A stretch of DNA of 64,000 bases from NCBI GenBank assembly GCA_947503835.1, contig CANNFM010000008.1:124001-188000 (forward strand), read 5' to 3'. The first letter of the stretch is position 1. Every line of letters starts with the position of its first letter. The notes under the pieces were generated by a model that did not search any database, was not told where the DNA came from, and worked only from the letters and a program-made list of their open reading frames with translations. This DNA comes from an uncultured Aquimarina sp. Lineage in GTDB: Bacteria; Bacteroidota; Bacteroidia; Flavobacteriales; Flavobacteriaceae. Of this stretch, positions 43,502 through 52,265 are shown piece after piece. The position numbers and the translations under genes are program-made.

Positions 43502-43505
43502 GCTC

Positions 43506-43958
43506 TTATCTAATTTTTTTTGCTGGATTTCCAGCATAAACACCAGGAACTTCGATATTTTTTGTAACTACTGATCCAGCTCCTATTACTACATTCTCAC
43601 ATATTTTAATTGGCAGTATAGTGGCATTTGACCCTATAGAAACATTATTGCCAATTTGAGTTGATTTCCATTTAGAATGATCTCCTCCTGCCGGTCTACC
43701 TTCACTAAACAAGTCATTTATAAACATTACTCCATGACCTATAAAACAATTATCCCCAATATCAACGAGTTCGCAAATGAAAGAGTGTGACTGAACTTTG
43801 GTATTTGATCCGATATTTACTTTTTTTTGTATCTCTACAAAAGGGCCTATAAAGCAATTATCTCCTATTGTACAACCATACATGTTTACAGGTTCAACAA
43901 CTTTTACATTTTCACCAAATTTACAATCGACTATTCCTATTTTAAGATGCTTATACAC
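43506..43958 (-). CDS. Hexapeptide-repeat acyltransferase (WbpD-like)
   Basis: A left-handed beta-helix acetyltransferase with many hexapeptide repeats (IGDNCFIGPFVEIQ; IGNNVSIGSNATILP; VVIGAGSVVTKN) and the closing AGNPAKKIR. The frame is open to TTG 43997, which would overlap the oxidoreductase gene by 47 bp. GTG 43958 (VYKHLKIGIVDCKFG) reduces that to 8 bp and matches the family start. It would N-acylate the 3-amino group made by the downstream aminotransferase. Confidence 0.88.
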   Translation of the reverse strand: MYKHLKIGIVDCKFGENVKVVEPVNMYGCTIGDNCFIGPFVEIQKKVNIGSNTKVQSHSFICELVDIGDNCFIGHGVMFINDLFSEGRPAGGDHSKWKSTQIGNNVSIGSNATILPIKICENVVIGAGSVVTKNIEVPGVYAGNPAKKIR

Positions 43959-44976
43959 TTTTGTTTCTGTCTGTGATTTTTTGATATATTTTATCAATAA
44001 TTTCTACGGTTTTTAGACCCTCAAAACCATTTGCAGAAATTACTCCATCATTAGTTAATACCTCAACAACGTTTTCATATACTTTATCATGATTAGACAT
44101 AGATCCTTGGTATTGACCATAGTTATTTGCTGTGTTACCCTCTGGTAAGTTTTCTACTTTATAGCCCTCAATATTTTGATATTCTAACTCATTAAGATAC
44201 TGTCCGCCTATTTTTACCGTTCCTTTTTCGCCAAAAATAGTTAACGATCCCTCCATGTTTTTACCATGACTATTTACAGTATAATTAATTGTTCCTAGCG
44301 CTCCATTATAGAACTCTAAGGCAATCACACCATTATCATCAAACTCTGTGATCCCCTGGTGATGAAAATTGCCTCCAAACGCCTCTACATTTTTTACATC
44401 ACCCACGATCCAATATAATAGATCTATAAAGTGACTAAATTGTGTATACAAGGTACCTCCATCAAGATCTAAGGTCCCTTTCCAGGAATTTTTATAATAA
44501 TCCGGGTTCCTGTTCCAGAAACAATTTAATTGTGCCGAAAATATTTTACCCAATTTGCCATCGTCAATTATTTTTTTAACCGCCTCTACTGGTGGATTAA
44601 AACGATTCTGTTTAACAATCATTAATCGCTTATTGGCTCGCTCAGCTACTTTAATCATTTCACCACAGTCATATACGTCTATTGCCATGGGTTTTTCACA
44701 TAGGACATGAAAACCAGCTTTTAAAGATTGAATTGTATGCTTTGCATGCAGGCCATTTGGAGTACAAATTGCCACTAAATCAATATCTGATTCACTAGAT
44801 AACATTTCTTCAATTGAAGTGTATGCATTTGCCCTATATTCTTTGGCCAAAGATTCGGCTTTAACGGGCTCTATATCGCATACTGCCTTTAACAATCCAT
44901 TGTTATTAATATGACCAGCATGTCTATTTCCTATTCTGCCACAACCTACGATGGCAAACTTCAATTCTTTCTTCAT
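43951..44976 (-). CDS. Gfo/Idh/MocA oxidoreductase (WbpB/WlbA-like)
   Basis: A 341-residue protein: Rossmann motif AIVGCGRIGNRHAGHI, EKP motif in LCEKPMAIDVYD, and FWNRNPDYYKNSWKGT with LDGGTLYTQFSHFID, which are features of WlbA/WbpB (UDP-GlcNAcA 3-dehydrogenase). It would oxidise C3 of a UDP-sugar acid before transamination. A dedicated UDP-GlcNAc 6-dehydrogenase (WbpA) is not seen in the window unless the enzyme at 27720 serves. Confidence 0.88.
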   Translation of the reverse strand: MKKELKFAIVGCGRIGNRHAGHINNNGLLKAVCDIEPVKAESLAKEYRANAYTSIEEMLSSESDIDLVAICTPNGLHAKHTIQSLKAGFHVLCEKPMAIDVYDCGEMIKVAERANKRLMIVKQNRFNPPVEAVKKIIDDGKLGKIFSAQLNCFWNRNPDYYKNSWKGTLDLDGGTLYTQFSHFIDLLYWIVGDVKNVEAFGGNFHHQGITEFDDNGVIALEFYNGALGTINYTVNSHGKNMEGSLTIFGEKGTVKIGGQYLNELEYQNIEGYKVENLPEGNTANNYGQYQGSMSNHDKVYENVVEVLTNDGVISANGFEGLKTVEIIDKIYQKITDRNKSV

Positions 44977-44991
44977 ATATAATTAAAAGTA

Positions 44992-44999
44992 CAAAGGTA
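44992..44999 (-). promoter_or_regulatory. Candidate -7 box (TACCTTTG) before the WbpB-like gene
   Basis: TACCTTTG on the minus strand, 15 bp before ATG 44976, inside the 74 bp gap. The -33 position reads TTTTTCG, not TTG. It could be an internal promoter of the locus. Confidence 0.42.
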
Positions 45000-45050
45000 A
45001 CTTTATTTCTCGAAAAACTTTAAAGATAATTTTTGACTTAAAAAGTCATA

Positions 45051-46481
45051 TCAATCATTTCCTTTAGAAATTAAATATCCCATAAATTCTTCCCTAAATT
45101 TTACTATTTTGTTTCCATTATCTGGTTCATTAATTATTTTATATGAAGACATTATGCTATCAGACTTTTGTACAATTCCTTTTTCCTGAAGATCTAGAAA
45201 AAACTCTGACATCCTTGTATTGATGATATGAACTTTTTTGCCCATTTCTATAGCTTCTATAATACCAGTAGAATATACTCCAATTACTAGGTCACTTATT
45301 GTCAAATAATCTTTGAGACTTCCTTCTTTAATAAGTTCAAAATTTTCGTTCTGTTTAACTACGGGTTCAAAATTTTGTTCTTGTTGTTCCTTATATCTGG
45401 GGTGAAGCTTCGCTAAGATTAGCACATCATTAGGGAGTTCTTGAATGTTGTCTAAAAACTGAATAAACTCTTTATCCAAGGTATGTTGACATATTAATGT
45501 GATAATTTTGTGGTGCTTTTTTCTTTTTTCCAACAGTTTGTCATCAAACTCAGTTCCTTTGTTTATATCAAGATTATATGTAAAATCTCCGGTAACTTTA
45601 ATTTTAAAATCTGTCCAATTGTTCTTTTTTAGAATTTCTTTATAGTAATTAGACCAAACCAATATCTCATCTGGAAAATACATTATGGCTGATGTTTCTT
45701 TGGGTAAAATATATCCTATATGAAAAGGATAAATATGACCATGTTGCAACTCTATAATTTTAACGTTATACTCCTTACAAACCCGAATAAATATCTGGCT
45801 CATAGGACTATATGCGGATTTTAGAAAAACTCTCTTTGGCCTATAGCGCTTTATGAATTTTTTATACAAATGTATTCTTTGTAGGTTTCTTTTTACCCTA
45901 TTGAAAAGTAAATTAATAGCCGTACTTTCTGGAACAAAACCATGAAGTTCTTTGTAGATATCTGCATATAGTTCAAAAATTCTTGAAATCTCAATTCTCA
46001 AAGAATTGGCATCAATTTTTTTGGTATAAACACGTTCTAGAACATAAAAAATGTCTGCTTTTACCGTGATATCTTTGTTTGTGATCTCCTTAAAGTGATA
46101 ATCCTGTAAATTCGGGAATTCTAAAATCGATGCATCGCCTGATACTTCTTTTATCAATTTATCACAAAAATAATCAACGTACTTGCTTTCAAATTTTAAT
46201 TTACTGTCAGTGTTAGTTATAAATAAATTACTTCTATTTAAAAGATGTTTTTTTCTAAAAAAATCTAGTGAACTAATAGCAATATTGAAAAGATTAACCT
46301 TAGCGTTTAATTTAGAAGATGTTTTTTTTAAAATCTCGGTTAGGCTTGTAGTAAAAATTAACGATTCATAAATTTCGGTTCGAATAAAAGGATAAATAGG
46401 ATGATCATGTACTTCTATTTCATAAAGTTCATTCTCCTTTTCCCAATCTAAAAACTTATCTGTAATCTCTTTTATACTCAT
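45051..46481 (-). CDS. GT-B fold glycosyltransferase-like protein, family uncertain
   Basis: A 476-residue soluble protein that I cannot name. The second half has features of capsule GT-B or CDP-glycerol glycerophosphotransferase-like enzymes: IIELQHGHIYPFHIGYI, VTGDFTYNLDI, LICQHTLDKEFI, LILAKLHPRYKEQ and the donor-site-like DLVIGVYSTGIIEAIEMG. The first 200 residues are helical and unfamiliar. It lies among wzy and sugar synthesis genes and probably adds a sugar or a phosphoalcohol to the repeat unit. Confidence 0.65.
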   Translation of the reverse strand: MSIKEITDKFLDWEKENELYEIEVHDHPIYPFIRTEIYESLIFTTSLTEILKKTSSKLNAKVNLFNIAISSLDFFRKKHLLNRSNLFITNTDSKLKFESKYVDYFCDKLIKEVSGDASILEFPNLQDYHFKEITNKDITVKADIFYVLERVYTKKIDANSLRIEISRIFELYADIYKELHGFVPESTAINLLFNRVKRNLQRIHLYKKFIKRYRPKRVFLKSAYSPMSQIFIRVCKEYNVKIIELQHGHIYPFHIGYILPKETSAIMYFPDEILVWSNYYKEILKKNNWTDFKIKVTGDFTYNLDINKGTEFDDKLLEKRKKHHKIITLICQHTLDKEFIQFLDNIQELPNDVLILAKLHPRYKEQQEQNFEPVVKQNENFELIKEGSLKDYLTISDLVIGVYSTGIIEAIEMGKKVHIINTRMSEFFLDLQEKGIVQKSDSIMSSYKIINEPDNGNKIVKFREEFMGYLISKGND

Positions 46482-46491
46482 CCTTATCTTT

Positions 46492-47766
46492 TTAATTCAT
46501 CGGCTCTTGATCATTCAAAAGGTTTTTTTTCATGCCACTGTCGTCCGCCCCACCTTTATATGTATTATGACCATAATAAAGAAAACTAAGGAAAAAAATG
46601 AAGAAAAATCTACCTCTATGTGTTTCAAAAACATGTTCTGTTAACGACGATAAAAATAGAATAACCAATAACGATAGAAGAAGAGTATTTTTCGTTTTCA
46701 CCGCTATTTTTGACGAATAAAAAAGATATCCCAAATAAGCCAAAGCTCCTATAATACCATACCTAAGGGTAAATGCTAAAAAGGTATTGTGAGTACCTAA
46801 TCCCATTAGGTCTTTAAAATTAAACCTAATGTAATAACTTTCTAATTCGTTTTTAATATCACTAGTCCCAATACCAAAAGGTAAATTCTCTAATGAAGCT
46901 ATATATGCTACTTTGAAAATTTGGCCCCTTCGTTCCATTGCACTCGAAAAAAGAGATTGTATCCAATTCAAGTCCAAAAACAACACTGGTAATAAAACTA
47001 TACATAAAAAACTCCCCACAATTAAGAAAACCCTTCTTTTCTGTTTTTCGTTTATTACCACATAAACCCCAACAGATATTAGTAAAAACAAAAACGATAT
47101 TTTTCCCGCCATAAAAGAAAAATTAAGCAAAATATATACGGTAGTTAGGGTATACCATACTTTCATCTTTTTCTTTTTGGCTTCTCGATATAGATGTATT
47201 AAAAAGACAATGGCTAAAGTAAAATACATGCCGACATATGCATGATGAATTGAAAACTTCGCATTTCTTATAAAACTATGTAGGGTGAAATTCAGTCCGA
47301 TTTTTTGATTTAAAATTTCGTTGGTTAAATACATATGGTATAGACTTAACCATAAAATCATTGTATATAAAACAACACCTAAAACAAAAGATTTAATCAC
47401 AAGTTTAAAGATTCTATCTGATAAATTAATGCTGGATAAAATCAATGGGAAAATGAGAAAAGGTAATTTCTTTTGAAGTAAAACTAATGCCCTAGAAAAA
47501 TCATCGGCATAAATCAATCCAACGACAAAAAGCAAAAATATCATTGCGTTAATTAAAAAGAATAAGTCTTTCCTTAGTCTTTTTGTATTGAAGACATCCT
47601 TAAAACCAAATAGTAATGATACAGTTAACACTATAATTAATACTAAAGAGGTAATGTTTTCCTTAAAAGGAAGCGGAATTATGAAAGCCAGTAATATTAG
47701 CATATATACGATAATATCCTGTTTTCTATCTTTCAAAATAGCACTAAGACTTATTATAGTTTTCAT
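46492..47766 (-). CDS. O-antigen ligase/polymerase family membrane protein
   Basis: A polytopic protein of about 424 residues with some 11 helices and the Wzy_C/WaaL signature: LPFGIGTSD and GLGTHNTFLAFTLRYGIIG. The first codon pair is TTG-ATG; ATG 47766 is taken as start. It overlaps the preceding Wzy-like gene by 23 bp. It may ligate the glycan to a lipid or polymerise repeat units; the window has two such proteins plus one Wzy. Confidence 0.82.
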   Translation of the reverse strand: MKTIISLSAILKDRKQDIIVYMLILLAFIIPLPFKENITSLVLIIVLTVSLLFGFKDVFNTKRLRKDLFFLINAMIFLLFVVGLIYADDFSRALVLLQKKLPFLIFPLILSSINLSDRIFKLVIKSFVLGVVLYTMILWLSLYHMYLTNEILNQKIGLNFTLHSFIRNAKFSIHHAYVGMYFTLAIVFLIHLYREAKKKKMKVWYTLTTVYILLNFSFMAGKISFLFLLISVGVYVVINEKQKRRVFLIVGSFLCIVLLPVLFLDLNWIQSLFSSAMERRGQIFKVAYIASLENLPFGIGTSDIKNELESYYIRFNFKDLMGLGTHNTFLAFTLRYGIIGALAYLGYLFYSSKIAVKTKNTLLLSLLVILFLSSLTEHVFETHRGRFFFIFFLSFLYYGHNTYKGGADDSGMKKNLLNDQEPMN

Positions 47767-49156
47767 CAATTCGAACTATTTTAAGGAATGAATAAATAAT
47801 TATTGAGTAAAGAAATCTTGTTATAAAGAAATTTAACGTTAATGAGCTTCTGGGAAATGTAATTAAGATTGTAAATAATAGTACTGCATATATTTCCCAA
47901 AGCCCTCCTTTTTTTTCAGCATTTAGCGATACTCTATGGAAAAAAAAGACTGTCAAAAAACTTATCAATATCATTAACACAAAACCTTGCATATAAAACT
48001 CATATTGAAGAGAGTATCCAGTTCCTCCACTTTTTCCTAGGGTTTTTTTTCTTTCCTTAAAAAACTGGTCTCTATATCTATAAAAAAGCCCTACATCATA
48101 TTCAATAAAGTATTTCAGAATTGGTCTTCCTAAAGTACTTAACCCCTCTACATATGCTTGTAAGGGATAATCCTGCTCAAAATTATTCCGCATCATAACA
48201 GAAAAATTGAAATAGCTAGCACCATATTCTAAAGTACCAGGGTTTAAGAAATCTGGTCTTTTTTTTACTAGAGCAATAACATCCTCGATGGTTGGGTTTT
48301 CCTTTCTTGTCCCGTCTTTATTATAGATCCTTGTCCTGATAGAAAAATACATAAAACCAAGGTAGACTGCAAATAAGTAAATTAGATACTTTTTCTTAAA
48401 AAACTTTTTATAAGCTGAAAGTTTTTGAGTCCTAAAAAATGCCAATACGCAAATCATTAGGGGATAAAAAGCGCTTCCCCGAATACCTATTTTTACCCAA
48501 AAAAAGCAATAAAGAATTAGAAATAGAAATGTAATCAAAGTCATATGCTTGGAAACGGTCTTAAGTCCAATTTCTTTAAACGAAAAGTAAATTCCTAAAC
48601 TTACAAAATACACAAAAAAAGGAGGCTGACTAAAAAGGTACTGACGAACGAAACCATGATTACCAAAGTAGTTATATGCTCCTGATGTATATACCTGAAA
48701 TAGCAAAACAAGTATTCCAAACATGAACAATCCCAAAGCATAAAAAAATGGAATTCTTAGGCCATTAATGGTACTTCCTTCTTTTTTCCTCCTTGGAATT
48801 ATTAAGAAAAAAAGGATAATGTATGTACTGTACTTTACATATTGCGCCAAATAATGAAAAGAGTCATCAACATATGACCCCTTGTAATTTTCAGGTAAGA
48901 AAATTGGCTTTCCAAAAAACAAGAAATTCGTAGCAGGAACAATAATGTAAATATTAAAAATAAAGAATAAAATGAAGTAAAAAGAAAAGGGGTTTATTCC
49001 TTTTTTTTTAAGTAAAAGAAAGGACGTTACAGAAACTACCATTAAATAATTAAGACAGATTATCGTAGGGTTGTCAAAGAGGAGAAGTATAGGCAACGAA
49101 AATATAAACAATTGTACCTCACTTTTTAATAACTTTATATTGATAGGCGCTTCCAA
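47744..49156 (-). CDS. O-antigen/capsule repeat-unit polymerase (Wzy-like)
   Basis: A 470-residue polytopic protein with about 12 membrane segments and a large periplasmic loop near residues 275-345 (IRTRIYNKDGTRKENPTIED; TLEYGASYFNFSVMMRNNF). This layout fits Wzy polymerases of the oligosaccharide repeat-unit type, which vary greatly in sequence. It sits between a GT4 and a ligase-like gene and close to wzx, as expected. No nearby ATG is seen; the start is TTG 49156. Confidence 0.72.
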   Translation of the reverse strand: MEAPINIKLLKSEVQLFIFSLPILLLFDNPTIICLNYLMVVSVTSFLLLKKKGINPFSFYFILFFIFNIYIIVPATNFLFFGKPIFLPENYKGSYVDDSFHYLAQYVKYSTYIILFFLIIPRRKKEGSTINGLRIPFFYALGLFMFGILVLLFQVYTSGAYNYFGNHGFVRQYLFSQPPFFVYFVSLGIYFSFKEIGLKTVSKHMTLITFLFLILYCFFWVKIGIRGSAFYPLMICVLAFFRTQKLSAYKKFFKKKYLIYLFAVYLGFMYFSIRTRIYNKDGTRKENPTIEDVIALVKKRPDFLNPGTLEYGASYFNFSVMMRNNFEQDYPLQAYVEGLSTLGRPILKYFIEYDVGLFYRYRDQFFKERKKTLGKSGGTGYSLQYEFYMQGFVLMILISFLTVFFFHRVSLNAEKKGGLWEIYAVLLFTILITFPRSSLTLNFFITRFLYSIIIYSFLKIVRIDENYNKS

Positions 49157-49171
49157 ATAAATTTATATGTT

Positions 49172-50374
49172 TTAAACATGATTTTCAAAAAACTGCACAT
49201 ATTTTTTTGCTGTTACTTCCCAAGATAACTCTTCTTTACATTTCTCGGATAGTTGTTCTCTATTTACCAAAAAACTTGGGATAGTATCCTTATTCAAGTC
49301 TACAAACTGAACATATGGATCATATGAGTTGTCAAGGCCTAATGTGCCCTTTATTTCTTTATTAACAACAACAGGAGTGCCACAACACATTGCTTCAAAA
49401 ACAACTAATGCCTGACCTTCGGATGTGCTTGGGTGAGCATAAACATCGGCGCCAGAGTAATATCTATATAATTCAGAATTTGGTATATAACTAAATAATT
49501 TTATCGTAAAGGGAAGATCTTTGTTCTTTGATAAAGAAAGAATCTTTTCTTGAGTTTCTTCAGATTCAACTTTGCCAATTATCCAATAACTACCCTTAAA
49601 TTGATTTCTTGTTAGGAAATCAATAAATCCAAGGTGGTTCTTTCGATTTGTTAATGCTCCCACCGAAATAAAAACCTCTTCACTATCTGGCACTTGCAAT
49701 TCCTGTCTTATTTCTTTTCTATCCACTTCAGAGTATCTAAATGTTGAAACATTGACGCCGTTTGAAATTATAGATGGATTTCTCGAGTTTATTTTTAATT
49801 GAGCCTCTCCTATGTCTTTCATCTCTGGATTTAAATACGTTGGGTTAAAGACATATTTAGCTCCATTATTATATAGTTTTTGCATTGAAATTCCTCTTTC
49901 TTGATTTGCAACAATACTATTAGGGTCGTTGTGCATAAATCCATGAAAAGAAAAAAAGGTTTTCTCGGATAATTTTAAATGCTTCATAATTGGTGAAAAA
50001 ATCATCCCATGTGCATTAATTATATCTGGTTTTAATTCTTGAATATAATTTTTTATCAGAATTCTGTATAGTAAAAATTTATATTGAGGCACTCCAAATT
50101 CATTCTTATAATTTCTAAGTTCCTTTACAATTCCGATAGGTCTTTTTATAACTTCGACAAATAGTAGTTTTAAAAGAAGTTTTTTTGAGTATCCTAAAAA
50201 CGTAATACCATTGTGTTTTTTGGGTTTAGATGAATTAAGATTAGTTGCATAGATATGTGTTGCGTATGATTCTTTAAGAATACTTGCTATCTCCAAGACG
50301 ACATTTGCGACACCAGTTGTATAACTACCGCCATACTCTTTTGGAATCTGGCCCAAAATTAAAAGCTTCTTCAT
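49172..50374 (-). CDS. Glycosyltransferase family 4
   Basis: A 400-residue GT-B enzyme: LLILGQIPKEYGGSYTTGVA at the N-terminus (Gly-rich acceptor side), and the donor site SVGALTNRKNHLGFIDFL followed by ADVYAHPSTSEGQALVVFEA with the EX7E-type Glu pair. It transfers one sugar of the repeat unit from a nucleotide donor with retention. Linkage cannot be predicted. It begins 1 bp upstream-adjacent to the wzx stop, so the two are coupled. Confidence 0.9.
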   Translation of the reverse strand: MKKLLILGQIPKEYGGSYTTGVANVVLEIASILKESYATHIYATNLNSSKPKKHNGITFLGYSKKLLLKLLFVEVIKRPIGIVKELRNYKNEFGVPQYKFLLYRILIKNYIQELKPDIINAHGMIFSPIMKHLKLSEKTFFSFHGFMHNDPNSIVANQERGISMQKLYNNGAKYVFNPTYLNPEMKDIGEAQLKINSRNPSIISNGVNVSTFRYSEVDRKEIRQELQVPDSEEVFISVGALTNRKNHLGFIDFLTRNQFKGSYWIIGKVESEETQEKILSLSKNKDLPFTIKLFSYIPNSELYRYYSGADVYAHPSTSEGQALVVFEAMCCGTPVVVNKEIKGTLGLDNSYDPYVQFVDLNKDTIPSFLVNREQLSEKCKEELSWEVTAKKYVQFFENHV

Positions 50375-51685
50375 TTATAGTACAAATTTTGCATACAAAA
50401 ATACTAGTATCCCCAAGATAAAAATCAAAAAGTCATCAATAAAATAGCTTTTATTAGTTTTTAATTGTGCATTAATAGACCTTAAATTCAATTTAAACCT
50501 TAAATACATCATTATTGAAGTACATACTGCGAAATACACAATATCCATTTTTAATAAATACAAACCTGTCATTATTAAAATATACCCAAATAACACAATA
50601 TAGTTATTCTTTACATATTCTTTATCGAGATTAAGAGTCTTTAAATAATTGTTCTGAACAATATTTATTTTGATATTATAAACCATGGCAACATAAAATA
50701 GAGCAATTATGGGAATACTCTCTATATAGTTTTCATAAAAATATTTTACAAAGTAAAAAACAGCTATTAAATAAAAACAAAGGACAAGAGAAAACATTGT
50801 TGTAACCTTCATCAATTGCCTGTGTTTATTTTCTAGATCCTGATTATATTCTTTGAACAAATAAGGTAGTAAAACGGTTGCAACTGAACTCACAAAGGTG
50901 TTTGTTAAAACGAAAAACATTCCTCCAAATGAGTAATAAGCAAACAATTCAATAGAATAAAAAAAATTGATAAATAACTTGTCAATGTTGACGTTTATTT
51001 GATTGCCAAAATTTCCTGCCAAAAGTTTAATTCCTCTAGAATAGGTTGGTTTAATAAAATTAATATCCTTTGATGTAATAGTTTTAATCCCAATCAATTT
51101 TCTAGAGACATATGTATAAGTAAAATAGCTTGCAATTATTGATAACAAAAAAGATCCTAATATGAGATTAATACTTGGTTTATCGTATAAAAAATAAACA
51201 AGCACCACTAAAATTAAAAAAGATGTTTCTTTAAAAATTTTTAAAAAACTTACAATTTTAAACTTCTTTTGAGATTGAAAAAGCGAATCATAATATGTGT
51301 TGATTATAAAAAAGAAAGAGGTAATAGAGAGGCAAATTAAAATTATCTTTAATGGAGTTCCAAAAAAAAATGCAGCCGATAGCATTAAAACAAGTACTAT
51401 AGATTGCTGAATAATTAAAAGGCTGAAATATTTTATGTTTTTTTGTTTACTAAAAGTCTCCTCACTACATAGAGCAATATAGATACCGTCTTTTAAACCA
51501 AAATGTAATAAACTCGTATAAGATAAGTATAATGTGAATGACTTGTATAGGCCATAATCTTCAATGGATAAAATTTTGGGTATAAGAAACTGTACAGATA
51601 CCGCTGCAATCAAAGCTATTAAACTACCCGAAAAAAAAATTGCTATGTTTTTTAAAAAGGGGTTCTTTTTTATTGTTTCTAACAA
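50375..51685 (-). CDS. Wzx-type repeat-unit flippase
   Basis: A 436-residue polytopic protein with about 12-14 helices and the first-helix pattern FLKNIAIFFSGSLIALIAAV followed by LSIEDYGLYKSF, as in Wzx/RfbX flippases. It would translocate the undecaprenyl-linked repeat unit to the periplasm for Wzy. This copy is inside the glycan locus, unlike the housekeeping-type copy at 4838. The only available start is TTG 51685. Confidence 0.86.
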   Translation of the reverse strand: MLETIKKNPFLKNIAIFFSGSLIALIAAVSVQFLIPKILSIEDYGLYKSFTLYLSYTSLLHFGLKDGIYIALCSEETFSKQKNIKYFSLLIIQQSIVLVLMLSAAFFFGTPLKIILICLSITSFFFIINTYYDSLFQSQKKFKIVSFLKIFKETSFLILVVLVYFLYDKPSINLILGSFLLSIIASYFTYTYVSRKLIGIKTITSKDINFIKPTYSRGIKLLAGNFGNQINVNIDKLFINFFYSIELFAYYSFGGMFFVLTNTFVSSVATVLLPYLFKEYNQDLENKHRQLMKVTTMFSLVLCFYLIAVFYFVKYFYENYIESIPIIALFYVAMVYNIKINIVQNNYLKTLNLDKEYVKNNYIVLFGYILIMTGLYLLKMDIVYFAVCTSIMMYLRFKLNLRSINAQLKTNKSYFIDDFLIFILGILVFLYAKFVL

Positions 51686-51767
51686 ATCAAATTAGTTTAG
51701 AAATATATAATTTTTAGTCGTGGGGCAATAAAACAAACAGCTCGATAGCATCCTATATTAGTATAGA

Positions 51768-52220
51768 CTAAATCATTGCCTTAATCACAATTTTTCTTAT
51801 TCTATTAGTTGTATCTCCTAATTGAATTCCCGGTTGATGAACATCTCTTGGGCCTAATATTATGAAATCGTTCTCTTTTAATAAAAGGCTTCCTCCTTTA
51901 CCCTTAAACAACTGATAATCATCTTTTTCAATATAATCAGTTATGGGACTCATGTCAGAGATATCTGCTATAGCTATATTTTCGGTTCCTTCAACTATAA
52001 ATTGAATATCAAAATACTTTCTATGGGCTTCCCATTTATCTTCAATTTCTGGGTGAGTTTCATAATCAAAAACCAAAGCATAAACCTCATCTCCAACCAC
52101 TTCATGGCGTCCTGATTCAATTTTTTTCAGCTCGTTATTTTGTAGAAAATCAATGGCAGCATCGATATTCTTCGATAATTTTTTATAAAAATTGGCATTA
52201 TTAATTGTGTCTAATATCAT
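51768..52220 (-). CDS. YhcH/YjgK/YiaL family protein
   Basis: A 150-residue DUF386 protein from ATG 52220 (MILDTINNANFYKKL); the upstream TTG is not needed. It has the family core ESGRHEVVGDEVYALVFDY and EAHRKYFDIQFIVEG with conserved His and Glu of a cupin-like barrel, and PRDVHQPGI at the end. Members are implicated in sugar anomerisation, including YhcH/NanQ acting on sialic acid. Here it lies between a GH27 enzyme and wzx, and close to nonulosonic acid genes, so an anomerase role on a locus sugar is inferred. Confidence 0.85.
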   Translation of the reverse strand: MILDTINNANFYKKLSKNIDAAIDFLQNNELKKIESGRHEVVGDEVYALVFDYETHPEIEDKWEAHRKYFDIQFIVEGTENIAIADISDMSPITDYIEKDDYQLFKGKGGSLLLKENDFIILGPRDVHQPGIQLGDTTNRIRKIVIKAMI

Positions 52221-52265
52221 AGTGTTACTTGAGCTAGTCTCTAAGCTTATCAATTATTAAAATAT

